Shown: piece after piece, positions 46,918-60,600 of the stretch
Layout of the letters: each line of letters begins with the position of its first letter
How positions within the stretch are numbered: position 1 is the stretch's first letter
NCBI GenBank assembly: GCA_037179385.1
Contig: CM074195.1
Location: 27,116,087 to 27,180,086 of the forward strand
Length of the DNA stretch: 64,000 bases
Direction of reading: 5' to 3'
DNA from: Holothuria scabra
Lineage: Eukaryota > Echinodermata > Holothuroidea > Aspidochirotida > Holothuriidae
Program-made: the position numbers and the translations under genes
Notes under the pieces: model-generated
What the model was told of the DNA's origin: nothing
Seen by the model: the letters and a program-made list of their open reading frames with translations, nothing else
The model's database searches: none

Positions 46918-47740
46918 GGAATTGCTAACAATACAACTATCTGTGTCCTATACATCATACTCTAAACCTCCTCATGGACTATTAATCCAAAACATCAATT
47001 TCATTGTAATTTTGCAGTTTTTAAGACAATTCCAGAACTATCCCCAATTGTCTGACTATACACAACAGCTAAAGAATCCTATCTACTTGAATAAAGAGAC
47101 ATGAAACACAGAGTAATCTGTTTTCTCATCAGGATTTGTTACCATGGCAACATATTCAAAACAAAGAGTGGAGAAGTAGTTACCATGGTAACAGGCTTGG
47201 ACAATCATAATTGGAGAGCAGGGAAAGAAGAAACATTCTCTAACAGTGTGTTAACATGATGAACAAGACCTTCCTGTTCAAAACGAGTTACACAACTTAA
47301 TTGTACGTACATGTTTGATTGCAACCAGGATATATTTACAAGGAAATGATAATATACAAAATATATACAAAATATAAATATTTTTTTGATAGAGTTAACA
47401 TTTCTAAAGCCTTTCAGATACCAGCAAACCAAATATTTTCTCTATATTTGTACAAATTTAAGTTTAAACAAATAACTTTTTTTGATTCCTCTCTCTCTCC
47501 CTACTATACACATCTTAATTGCAAACTTGGAAATGACAATTTCTTGCCCACACACAAACAGAGCTGACAGCTGTTAATATCTTTCAAGGCTTGGAAAATT
47601 TTCAAGAGATCTTGCACAGCATGTTCTAAGAATTTACAATATATTCTGTAAAATAAATCGGTTGTGTTCCAACTCGATCCCCCAATGCATATCCCCCAAT
47701 CTCAGTCAACTGGAATATTTGTGTATGGCCAGCTGCTGTA

Positions 47741-48072
47741 AAGGCCTGTATACACAAGCAACATTTGCAAAACATTCCCAAAACATTTCCAAAACATCCA
47801 CTGGCAACAAATCCAAACACATGACTGTTTTTGGTTTGTTGCACAGTGTAGACAGGGTATACAGCATGTTTTGAAAATGTTTTGGAAATGTTGCAAAAGA
47901 AATGTCCTGTCAATTCTTTTCAAAACATTCTCAAAACATTTTCAAAATGTTTTCAAATTGTTTTTACTCTATCTACACTGTGCAACCAACCGAAAACAAG
48001 CATGTTTTGGGTTTGTTACAGGTGAGGTGTTTTGGAAATGTTAAGCAAATGTTGCTCATGTATACAGGCCTT
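47741..48072. mobile_element. MITE family H, intact copy
   Basis: The left end AAGGCCTGTATACACAAGCA then ACATTTGC and the right end GCAAATGTTGCTCATGTATA then CAGGCCTT form ~28-bp TIRs with few mismatches. The interior repeats AAAACATTxCCAAAACATT on one side and its inverse on the other, so the whole element can fold back. Confidence 0.8.
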
Positions 48073-48496
48073 AGGTGTTCCCAGTAATTTGATTTTTTTA
48101 CTGTTGTGACCAAGAAATTATTCTTGGGCACCATATTATTAAAAATTTTCCTCTGAGAACTGGACTTCTTGAGAAGAATTTTGATGTAGAGCTTCATTTA
48201 AAATTCTTGGAGTAAATAAAATTTTGGCTCTATAAATATGAAGATGTTTTGCAAATAGGGTTGGTGATTTTTCATATTTTTTTTAAACCATGATTGCAAT
48301 CAGTGATTTAAATCAAATAAATCGATTAAAATCAAATAAACTGATTAAAATCATGATATCTTTCAATGTGATTTAAATAAAACAGCCCTGTTGGTAAATC
48401 AAAATCAAAATTCCCCTTTGAAATGAATTCTTGTAGTAATGCTTTGATGATCCCAGAGCAACGATGGAATAACACTTAGCAGCAGATTGAGTTGTT
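48073..48496. other. Probable 3' region of the SH2 gene
   Basis: Directly downstream of the SH2 stop codon on the minus strand. It carries a short series of ATCGATTAAAATCAAATAAA-type repeats at 48300-48360. No poly(A) signal was fixed. Confidence 0.4.
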
Positions 48497-48694
48497 TCAC
48501 AGGAGCATTGAGCTAAAATCTGTCAGCTTCTTGTAATCGGGGTCTTCTTCTCCATCAGAATCATCCCCCTGTTTGCCCCCCTGTTTGTAGAGGGGGTTGG
48601 TACCAGAAAAAACCAATTTACAAGGAAGTTGTTCTTGATGGAGAGAATAGTAATGTACTAGCCTTGGGAGATCAGGAAAGTCTCGTCCAAATCC
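48497..48694 (-). CDS. SH2 adaptor-like gene, last exon
   Basis: 198 bp, acceptor TCTGTTTTTTTTACAG. It encodes GFGRDFPDLPRLVHYYSLHQ, then EQLPCKLVFSGTNPLYKQ and an acidic tail to the TGA. It joins the preceding exon in phase 0 across a 6.2-kb intron. Confidence 0.88.
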   Translation of the reverse strand, partial: GFGRDFPDLPRLVHYYSLHQEQLPCKLVFSGTNPLYKQGGKQGDDSDGEEDPDYKKLTDFSSMLL

Positions 48695-51600
48695 CTGTAA
48701 AAAAAACAGACAAAGCACATTTTCTTTTACATTTGAATGAAAGAAAATCCATAACCACTAGGGACTGGGAAAGATATGCGAAGCAGAAGTGACAAATTCT
48801 TTTCCCACCTCAGCAATACAGACTGCTGTAGATATGTCAGCACATAATGGTGCTATACAACTTTGTAAATATCTACCGATGTGTGGTCTAGTTGGTAGAA
48901 CATGGGACTGACACTTGAAAGGTCCAGAGTTGGTCCAATGAATGAAAGGAAAATATTGCATTTGTTTTAAAAGGAAATTTCATCCTTTCAAATACCAATA
49001 TTTATTGACAAAGAGTGATAAATAATTATAAACAAGGCAGCACGATAGCCTTCTTTTCAAGAAACAAGTTTCCCTCAGGTAGAAATTCAGTTGTTTGTTG
49101 CTCAAGAATATGTTCAGATTGGAAAGGACTGATCAGGTTCAGATTGGAAAGGACTGATCCACCTGAGGGCGGTTCAGATTAGAAAGGACTGATCCACCTG
49201 AGAGCGGCTCAGATTGGAAAGGACTGATCCACCTGAGGGCGGTTCAGATTAGAAAGGACTGATCCACCTGCGGAAAGGACTGATCTACCCAGGGCGGTTC
49301 AGATTGGAATGAAGCCAACTTTGTCTACAAAAGAGAATGTAGGTTAAATTTATGATGCCATTTGTTCTAAGGACCATTTTTTTGTTTTCTTTGCTCCCTT
49401 ATATTTTTCTATGCTATTTGAAAAGTCCTCTAAATTTTATAGAATGCTCCCCCTTTCACAATATCATGATTTTATATAATGTCTATATTCCTGCATATTG
49501 CTTAAAATGTCGGTAAATATTACAAAAGCCTGAATAAATGAAATGAAGCTGGTCATTCTGAATCTTTAGCCTTGAACAAAACATTTCTTCCCCAGTCTTA
49601 AAACTCAAATCTACCATTCCAAAGTTTTGCCTACATGCAGAACCACAGTTTTTTTCTCAGCACTACTACTGCACTGTAAAATTTTCATAGTTTTATGTTG
49701 CAGAATTTAGTGTGAAATTTATAGGCATTGAAAAGATGATCTGTCAAAGTTGGTAGAACTTGTATTTAAATGTTGATGTTTACACTACCAATATCATTAA
49801 CCACTGTGTACACACTAGGCTAGTCACAAAGAGATATCCCCCAAGTATGACTGCCAGATATCTTAAAATCCTATTAGAGAGATAACTTTTCTGCAACAGG
49901 TGATCCAATCCCCACCGCCAAAAAAACAGTCACTGACACAAAGACTGAATAAGCTGTATATTCCAAAAAAAGGGCAGTTGAACACACTTTAGGCCTACAT
50001 CTCCTAAATATTAAATGTAGTAAACCCTCATGCCAAACTACAATATTTGCAGTTGTCTACATAAATCTTCAATTGGAACAGATCTTTGATTGACAGCAAG
50101 TTCAAAATATGCAGAGTACTACAGCTCATACTACACAGCATGTGCTGTTCTGAGAGTAATTTGATTTACACGTTGGGGTCTTGCATACTCACCCAGAAGG
50201 TATAAAGTGAGATTGTGTTTGGATGATGATGAGTTTTTAACAGTTGTGGGAGGGGCTTAAGTAAGTGGCTTGGGTGATTTAAAACTGTTTGGGGTAAGAG
50301 GATAATGTCTTTAATGCAGATAAACATTGGAAAGGACAAAAATCCTAGTAGGGTTTAAACCAGGCTTCCTCAAATAGCGGCGTAAGACGTGGTTTGGAGT
50401 GGTGCAAAAATTACTGGCAGAATATTGAAAAATTTCAACTTTTTCATAACTTTTTTGACAAGAATTATTCTGTCTCAAAAATAGGTTCTGTAAATAAATC
50501 TAATACTTCCCACAGACTGAAGTCACATACCGACAAGGATGAAATAGCGTCCTATTTGTTCTTACAAGAAAGTAAATCACCGTCACTGTTAAAATTCATT
50601 ACAGTCAGTGCTTTGTCGATTCACCGATATCAGTGAATCAACAAAATTTTCTCAAAATTTTTGTTAGAATAAGAAATTGTGGGACATTTCTCATACATAA
50701 TTCGTATTTTCATGCAACAAATTTAACCAGATTTTGTCAGTGTTGCATGAACCGGGGCTACTCGTGTTCCACAGGAATGTCCTCGCCGCATAGCAGATTG
50801 AATGTTCTCTTGTTTATACGCGGGTGTTATGATCAGTGCATTCCAGTGCAAAGGAAGCTGTTATTCAGGAATTTAACAACAGCTGATACAGTAAAACTAA
50901 CACTGAAAGGCTGTTAACCCAAACGTATCCCCTTGTAAGCAGCCTCTGCATTGTACACTTTGGGAATTCAGTAAAAGGATGTGAAAACTGACAAGTCACT
51001 AACATAGATCTTTATGACAAAACAATGTATTGTGGCCAAGAAAAACCACAAATCCTATACGAATCAATGATCTTTTTTTTTGACTCCAAAAAGTGTGCAA
51101 ATTTAATGACAAGTTTTACTTCGTAAGATAGCATTAATGGCATAAGAATGCATGTAAAGACACAAAAGTTTCAGTTTTATCCTCATGAACCACCACAATT
51201 TGAATTTTAACACTGTTCCTGTCAAAGTTGAAAATCTTACACCATTTTGCATCTAGGTTCCTTGAAAACGTCAAAAAATTTCCGGACACCCCTTCCCTTA
51301 AACCATACTGAATGCCCCACTCCCCCCTTCAGAGAAATCCTGCGTACGCCACTGGGTTAGTACATACAAATAACCCAGATTTTGTTGACCAAATAATATA
51401 CTTTGTTAATTCCCATTGCTCTATGTTATACTTTAAGATTAAAAATGCAGGTAATATTACATAATGACACGGTAATGTTGTTATACCTGTAAATTTGCAT
51501 ATTTTATTTGAAAAACATACACATTGACCAGGAAAAGTTTTGGGGAAATTTCATACCTTTGCCGCAAGTTTGCCCCCTCTGGAAAAATTCCTAGCTACGC

Positions 51601-54600
51601 CACTGTGCTCTGTCCATGTTTATAGGAAGTCTGTAAACTCAAGATTTTTTCCAGACTTTTATAGACTAAACTGTAAATATTTAGCATTGAAAAAAATAAA
51701 AATTTCAAACAACCTTGACTTTAAGTGGTTACTTAGCATGGTCACACACAAAACATAATTGGAACCACGGTGTGTGCAAGTGCTTCAAACTACATGACCA
51801 TATGGTAAATATTTTAGACCAAATACCCCTGAAAGGGTTTTCGATACCAAAATAAAATTCTAGATTTTCACATTTTCCCTACTGCATGGAAACATTGTAA
51901 ACCACATAATGCTGACTTTATTATTTTATTTTCTCTAACCCCTCCCCCCCCCAAAAAAAAAAAAAATAAATTAATTAATTAAAAAAAAGGTTACAGTCAT
52001 CTGCTACCACAAACCTTCAAAGCAAGGTAAGAAAGAAAATAGAGGGCACTCTTTTGGTTTAAGTACAGCACAAAAATTATTCACATTCAAATTCACTCTC
52101 TTAGCAAATCGTCAACAAAAGTATGGTAATAGTTGAAGGGAAACATTGTGGCTCAGACAACATCCAACAATTCAGTCTTAATCATACACCCCAACAATAG
52201 CTACATCTCTTCAAAATACTATGTGCATGCAGAGCCATGGACATTGCACCATTTGAAAGGTTGAAAGTTTGGGTGAACAAATTATTCTTGAGCATCAAAC
52301 AACTGCACTTCTATCTGTGAGAAACTTATTTCTTATTTCTTGAAAAAAAGGCTACCATACTACCTCATTTTTGATAACCTTTCACTCTGTGTCAATTAAT
52401 ATTAGTTTTAAAAGGGTGAATTTTTCTGGCAAAACAAACGCAGTATTTCCCTTTTAGTAAACTAAACATTTTGTCAGGTACTAATACCTTTATTCATTTT
52501 GTTCAAACAACCTTTCTAACAAAGAGAATCCAAATTTGATCTAAATTGCTTATTTGGATTTCTTGAAAATATACTCAACCTTGGAATAATTAGATTGCAT
52601 CTTTAATCCTTTCCAATGAAGAAACAAGGGCAAATAATGTTTGCAATCTCATTATAACAGGGTCAAGTCTGATTTACATGGCCAAACACTTCTGATAGAA
52701 ATGGAGTTAACGAAAACAACTTGCACAATGGCTCAACCTTAATAACGGGAGCATGTTGTAGTGAAAAAATGTTCAGAGTTTTTTAAGACAACCATTTTGG
52801 ACATAGCAATAGTCAATCAAAATAAGATTACTGGGTAATAATAAATTCACAGTAAGTTCTCACAAGGGCAGGGGCAGATTCAGACAATAATTTGGCCACA
52901 ATGACTTACTAAAAATCCCCTAAACTCACTGGTTTGGGATTTTCAAGCCTAATGTGTATCTACTTATTACCTGTGTAAACCTATGTAAATGCACTCTCCA
53001 GTGACAGAAATACCTTCCGTGTTATTGATTGAATACATAAATAGGAGGTAGAGACGGGTGAAAGAGACAACGGAGCCTGCCGCTTTGTTACTTTTTCAAA
53101 AAAAAAAAATTTCTAACTAGAGAGCAGGGTATTCACCAGGGAGAGGGAAACAGATTGGAAGGGAAATGTTGGTTAAAATCTTGTGACCTTCCAGGTAGTA
53201 ACATAATTATATTGATTATTGATATCATTGGTATAATCAGGTTGCTCATAACAAGGATTTAAGAAGTAAGCCTGAACCCACGAAAAAGGCTCTACAGAAC
53301 ACCCCAATGGGAAAAGGATACTCATTGTGAGTTCTGAGGTCATGAATCTGATGATACAAGAAGCTGATTGCCGCATGGATGGCAGGAAACAAACGCTGAT
53401 AATCGGCAAAATTGACAAAACTATACAGGGATTTAAAATGCAGGATCCTCTGGACAGGCAAGCCAGAAAAGAGGAGTATTGAGGGAGCCCTCTATCACAG
53501 TCTCTCTGTCACATGTGTTCATAAATATTCAGGGTCTACAGGATAGCTTGTCGTTAATCCTTGTCGGTATTTCTCTGTCACCGTATGGGCACGCGTCTAG
53601 GTAATTGTTACTTGGCAGAAATGCAAATAGTATTGTGGGTATGCAGGGATTTAAGTAAGGTTTTTGGGTAGCAATAGAAAAGGCATTCCAGGTGCTGAAT
53701 TAGTTCATTATTTAGTGTTGGTAAAGGATGGCCTAGGGTGCGTTGGTATTATACGTAAAAGAAACAAGTAAGTTGCCACGCCGAACTCAAGATGTGAAAA
53801 GGCTCCGTTTCTAGCCTGTACACTAACTGTGCTCCTTGAGAGGGCTCCGTTTCTAGCCCAAGCATATATTGAAATGGCTCCATTTTCTAGCCAAAAATTG
53901 TAAAAGGCTCGTTCCTAGCCTTAAAAAAGGAGAGTTGACTCCGTTTTCAAGTCAGTGAAATTATAGTGTAAATGAGGCTCCGTTTCTAGCCCAATAATTT
54001 TAGTGACAGGACTATATATTCATGTCACAACTGATGTACTGTAATCCAGCAGGAAGTTTTATTGGAATTTGCGAGTCCTGATGTTGTGTCGTGTTTATCT
54101 GTGAGTATGTGTTTGTTTTTTTTTGTATGTTTGTAGTTTTGGGGAAGTTGGCCCTAGTTTGCGTCAACTGGTGCATAGATTTCAAATTTAAATTAAACAC
54201 TAGTACAGAAAGTAAACCGAGGGCAGAAATAGGGAAAATTGTGAGTGGTTGAATTATTCTCAAATAATTTTGTTGGAACCTGACCAGTTCACTCACTAAT
54301 TTAATGTTTCAGGGTCCGACTTTTGGAGTACCCTGGCCATCCGTTCTTATCCACTGAGTAACCCACGACGCCCACCACCCACGTCTCCGTAACAGGATTT
54401 AGGCTGTGAGGAAAGCCTCGAGCCAGAGATTACTCTACCTTGATGGTCCTCCTTCCAAACGCCAAAGTTATTACCCCGAGGGTCGCACTGTATCCTGAGT
54501 AGACTACTGCAGGGCGAGAGCTGATATATGTAGGGGTACTGTGCAGCAGTGTTTGTAGGGGTAGTCATCAGGTCAGAAGAGCTCTGGGTGAAATTTATGT

Positions 54601-57600
54601 GATTGCAGAAGTAGTGTACTGTTGCCTTAACATTTATATTTCTTTTTTGCCTTGAATATATGTATTTTGATGTATTTTGTAATGAGAGTTGAATATATTT
54701 TTGTATGTATTTTGATAGCTTATAGATGTATATTTGAGTTGTGCAATAATCACAATTCTGAACTTAAAACAGGGTTTATCTTTCTCTTTACACTTGTCTG
54801 CCTAACTCACCTCACCGCGCCTATGTCCTCGACTTCCTCTGCACCGGGTCTAACCTTGTGACACTCTCAAACACACTATGCCACTAAGAAGCTTGTCAGG
54901 TAAGTAAGGAGAGTGGATGTAGATTAATGTTGCTCCTACCTTTATTGTGTATCCTCCATTTTTCGTTCTAACCACCAGATAGTTGGCAATCCTTGAATCA
55001 TTAAAATTTGTGTCCACTTTGATGGAAATTGCAAAGCAGCCCAGGTGACTCTTACTCTCCCGAACTATGAATGCCCCCTTCTCCTGGTGTCGTAAGATTT
55101 CAAATGCAATGTCTCTGTAGTGACAAGGAAGGAAAACATTCATTCATTTTGAATATCACAACACTGAAAAGTTACATTAGCAGAAAAATAACAATTTGTT
55201 TGATGGGGAGTGCATTTAGAAACCCTTTTAGGGCTTATCGAAAAGTGTCATGAGAAGCAAACATCACAGTTGCATGGAAAGAAAGTAAATGCTACACTAA
55301 TATCAGCCTAACATACTACTACACCTGGCCTAGCCAAGAACCCCACTTCAGAAATAAAACCAACCATCCCGCCACCCCAATTTCAGATCACACATGACTA
55401 CCACATAATCATACATGATGGGCGATGCTTGTTTGGTGGAATAAAAATGGCTCAACTTGTAAACTTCTCCTTTTTTCCAGGATTACCCATTGTCTTTATC
55501 CATTTGTGGGGCACTGGATTGGTGTCATACTCCATATCCTATAGATTCCCTTTTTTATAAAGTCTTTGGTATGACCTGGGAAAAGAATCAAACCCAGACC
55601 TCCCTGGTGAGAAAGGGAGGCTCTATCACTAGACCAAACATACAGTCTGTATGTGTCTGTGTGCATCTGTGTCGTGTGAAGTGGTTAGGCTAGGCTAGGC
55701 TAGGCCAGGCTAGACAAGGCTAGGCTGGGCTATGCTGGGCTGGGCTGGGGCTGGGGCTGGGGCTGGGCTGGGCTGGGCTGGGCTAGGCTAGGCTAGGATA
55801 GGTTAGGTTAGATGGAGTTTAATGGCCCAGTTTACAACCAATTGGTTCAAGTCGAGACTGCCTTTTTTCCAGTTGTGGCTCACTGACTTGTTTTCCCTAC
55901 TCCACTGTGTGTCTGTGTGTATCTATGTGTGTGTGTCTGTCTGTGAGTGGATGGGACATTCTCAGGGATGGGGGGCTCCCAATCCATTGAAGTTAGGTTC
56001 AAGTGAGGACCTGTCCCCCTTTAAGAATGGTAATAACATAATCTACTCTAATCTACATTTGTTTTTGTTTTTTTCTTTTCTTTTTGAGGGTACTCAAAAT
56101 TTTTCACTTTCAACTATCAAATTGCACAAATGCAAAGGAAAGAAACACAATTTTATCATCGTCCAAATATTTTCTTACATTGGTAACACAAAGCATTTTA
56201 AGGATAAGTAAAAGTTACAGTGGTTATACAACGTGCACCCAAATCAAGCTAAAGGGAAGAAGTCCAGAAAATTTTAGTTTAAGTTTTACCCCCCCCCCAC
56301 ACACACACAACAGTTAGGCTATGGGTCTTTTTTGATAACACAAGTCAAATATTTCAGAGAACATCAGTTCACTACCAATGTTGAGGTAACATATACCATT
56401 TGAGTAAAAGGATAAAACGACACATATTCAAGGCGAGGTCAGAGGCGGAAAGGAAGAAGCAAGCCTAATTGTCAATTCTATGCTATACTGCCACTGTTCA
56501 AAAAATAACCAGCACCTTGTGAGGTACATAAAACACTTTATTTCTATCTTGATCACATTACTTTGTGAAAAAGGGTTACGGAAGGGCAAGTAATGCCAGG
56601 GAATTTCCTTTTTCCTTGAATTTGGAACATTATGTGGCAGGGGTCTTTCATTGTGTCAACTGTGTCTTCTATTGAGTGCCTTCTATACATTAAAGCCAGG
56701 CGTGCAGCCAGGATTGTGTCATGGGGTGGGGGGAGGTTGGTGTCATGGGGGGAGGGCTGGGGCATAAAATGAGGGAAAAGTCTTAAGGACAGAGAGAAAA
56801 AAATGTTTAGGTTTAATTCTGCATTGCAAGGTTGGGTCATGGGGGAGGGATCTGATTCCAACCCCCCCTCCCCCTGATTAAAGCAGCACATTATGTGTTG
56901 GTTTATAAAATTCATCACATTTTCCCAAACCTAGTAAAATTTCCTCAAATACTAATAACAAAGGGTCAAACTTAGAAAATCCCTGCTTAATACACCCACA
57001 TAAACAATTCATGAGCGAGTAATTAACAATGTAATTCAGTTCTTTAAAATTTGTGACCAGACATGATTTCATATTATGTACAAAATTGAAGTAAGCTAGG
57101 ATACAAACAGTTTCAAAATTTTAACTTTTCTTTGTCTCTTTTGGATGTTAAACTTACAAATTGTGCCAATAGTTAGCATTGTCATGATGCAGTAGCATCT
57201 AACACACTCTAACACAACTCAATATACCCGTTAAAACCTTACAAACTATTTGCGTCTTTCCTTTCACCCCATACCTATTAAAGTACACTCACTCCATTAA
57301 CTGCACACTTGTTGAGATATAAAAAAATAAACAAAATGAAAATGATTCCGGATATCCTTTCAGAAAATTGTTTACTTCGGTCTTCAAATCCTCCATGATC
57401 GAGGAAGTTTTCAAAAACTTGAAGTCCCTTGTAATATTTGTTGGGTTTGAATCAAGCCAAACAACATACATCATGGGACTAAGTGACTTGTGTTCAGGTT
57501 GAGGAACTTACAACCATACCTGCCTGTTTCCTACAGTAATAGCAGAACGCACCTCAGAAGATAAACTTTAATAAAAGGGCAAGTTCAGGAAGCAGGTTAA

Positions 57601-60600
57601 CAAGGAATAGTCTTATGCACAAAAAAGCTGCATTTGAGGCCCACTTCTCTCACCCCAAAGAGTACCAATTTTCCTAACCTTCTTACTTAAGCTCCTCCCA
57701 CAATTGTCTGGAATTACCCCTCATCCAGACACAACCTCAGTTTATTGCTTAAGGGTGAGTATAGAAAAAGCTCAATGTGTATAGTCAAAGCACTCTCAGT
57801 ACAGTTCATGCTGTGTAATACAAGCTTTGGCACTCTGCATTGTTTGAATTAGCAGTCAAATCAAAAAGCTGAGCCAATTTGAGAGTTTGTTACCCCCTAC
57901 AAGAAGTGTAGTTTGGGGTGAGAGAATTGGTCCTTTAAGTACTTTTGTGTTGAACACACTGTTTATGATCATAAATAAGCATAAGTGTTTTGTGTAACTT
58001 TTTCGAATAAAGTTATCACATCAAATGCAGAGACATAATATATCAAATGATTGTGAATAACATACAGATACTTATGTGACCACAGAAGACCCTGATCATT
58101 GTTTTCAATAATAACGATGGTTTTGATTGGTTTAAAATGTTACAACTGTCCTTGAAATGAAGGTTGTAAAATCAAAGGATAACATTAGCCATATATGGCA
58201 GGTAACTCCAATGACATCACAATATTTGCATATTATTAATTTCATATTTACTAATGATGAAGTGCAAATTGGAAAATGTTTGGTAAAATGATCACTTTTT
58301 GACAGATTTTGGTAAGAACTGCTGCAATTTCCTCGGTATTTACCACTTTCCACATTAATTACCCAATTTTGTCATTATCATGTCACACGACCTTTAAAAT
58401 CCTGCAATATGGATATTGTTACCCAATTAGGGGAAATACATATGTAAATAGCTATTAAGCTTACAGTTTTCTTCCTATTTCTCTTCAAAGTATCTTTTTA
58501 AATATTTTAGTACTTTAATGATTTTTGCATATTCAAGATGAACCAAGCAGTTACTCCTAGTTAATGTCACAATTGAGGAGAAACAATATTGTCACATGAT
58601 CCTCAAGGGCCAATCATGAAACAGGATAGTCTACTTATTCAAGTTGTTACTCAGTTGGGGGAGACTGCATTTTCCCTTTAACAAACAGTACAAGTTGTTT
58701 TTGTGAATATTTCTTGAGAAAGCTCTTATGCAGTTTGTAAGATGGTTTTTGTAAATTTGGACTGTGTGAATTGTCTGTGCTTTGGTTTGGTTATGTCCCA
58801 TGCCTCAAAAGTATTACGGGCACAAGTGGCCTGTGGACAAAAAACCTGAGAAATGAGGTAAAACACTATGCTTTTAAAGATCTTCTTGTGGCATAGTAGT
58901 CACGCTCTTGCAGTACAGTTTTTGAATAAAACCAACATTGAAACCCACTAAAGCCGAGCTTGCCTTCCTCACAAACTTTTGTTATTGCAGTTTTAGAGAG
59001 TATAACTTGTCTGCAAATGCCACCCCCACCCTTGAAGCAAATCACATGACGAAATTTGACCCCACTAAAAAAAGCACAGTTCTTGACAATAGTGAACATG
59101 GGTTTTTCATGCAAATTAACACTTTTAGGCTTGACAACCCCTTTTGAATACAAGCATTGCCCCTCCCTCCCCTTCAGTTGGGAGAATGAGATCAAAATTA
59201 TGGAAAAGTCAGCAACAATTAGTTAAGGAAATTAGGAACTTTCCTGAACCATGATATTTCTTAACATTCCTGTCCCCACCATAATGTTGCCTATCTTATG
59301 ACAGTTTTAAAAAATTCTTTCAGCACTACTCACTTTGGAATGCCAGCTTTAAACCAAGGTGCTCTAATTACTTTGTTGTCTGCTGCCCTCCTTGATCCCT
59401 GACCATCAGGATCTCGAGGACCTGACTGGTGAAGAGAAGATGACCTGGGAAAAGAAAAGGCATTTGATCTGTAATAGACTTCACAGAATTTGGGAGTTGT
59501 TTGGCAATTTATGCGTTGCAACTTTCTTGAAGGAAAAGCATTGCATTTAAGTGTACCTCAGCTTTAAAATTTCACAAATGTATATTAAAGAGCACAGAAA
59601 TGAATTCAAACAGTCCAACTCCCATCTTTATAGGACATTTTTGAGCTGAGGTATAAAATGTCAACATTTCTTCATTCACTTTAAAATGGTACATTGTGCC
59701 ATAATTTGTAATGTCATTGTTGTACTACTCAAATTACAGTCTTTGTCTGTCTTGTTTTCTGAAAATTACTGCACCTTGTGCAAATATGTGAAAGCACTTG
59801 CATTGCAATTAATTATCAAGTTCTCACTGTACAACATGCTATGCATGCAAACAGGAAACATGCAAGGTCATAAAAAAAAGTTTCAATTTCGAAGCGAAAC
59901 AAAGCAGAGTTTTACAACAAGGAAGTCACAAATTTTTGCGCAATGAACTATTTGGTTTTACCTGTATAAAATTTCAACTTTTAATATCTCAATAATGGAA
60001 TGAGCTACAACAATGGGAGTTGGATGAGTAGGGTTCATTTTGCAACCTCTAAAACATATATTTTTGAAATTCTAGACTTGGGGTATGCTTTAAGCTTGAA
60101 GCTACATCAATTTATTTTTTGATTTTTATTTTTTTATGAAAAATTATATAATTAACAAACCTCGGAGGAAGAGGTGGGACAGAACCTCTCTCAACAGTGG
60201 CTGTTTTCTTGACCTTAAATTGACCTATTTCAATCTCAACCTTGTGGTTGACATGGCCTGGCGCCCTCTTCCTTCTCTCATTGCTACTGTTATTTGAATG
60301 TGGCAAATTTTCCTTATTCTCTGAGGATGGCAAATGAAGACTTGAGTTTGAAGTGGCCCCCAACTTGTTTTTGCCATGGTCTCCATTGACCTTTGGCCTA
60401 GTGCTAAGCTCTTCTGAGCTCTTACTCAACCCCTTGCAATGAGGGTGGTCAACAGTTAAGTGTCTCTGACCATTTTGAGATTCAGGGTTTATTTCACTGT
60501 TTTCCCCTTCCAATGAGTTTTTATGTCTTTTGGATCTCTCCTTTTCCATGTTTTCGGAGTCTTTAATGACCGAGTTACGAGTGTTCTTCTTCTGACGAGA

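Noticed and set aside
48880..48945. Functional tRNA gene
   Set aside because: Box A- and B-like motifs are present but no acceptor stem or full cloverleaf forms; a SINE head fits better.
53801..53991. CRISPR array
   Set aside because: Palindromic repeats with unique spacing look CRISPR-like, but the repeats are 15-17 nt, variable, in a eukaryotic intron and inside an LTR-like element.
55795..55812. Interstitial telomere repeat (TTAGG)
   Set aside because: Only two GGTTA units at the edge of a GGCTA array; drift of the pentamer explains it.
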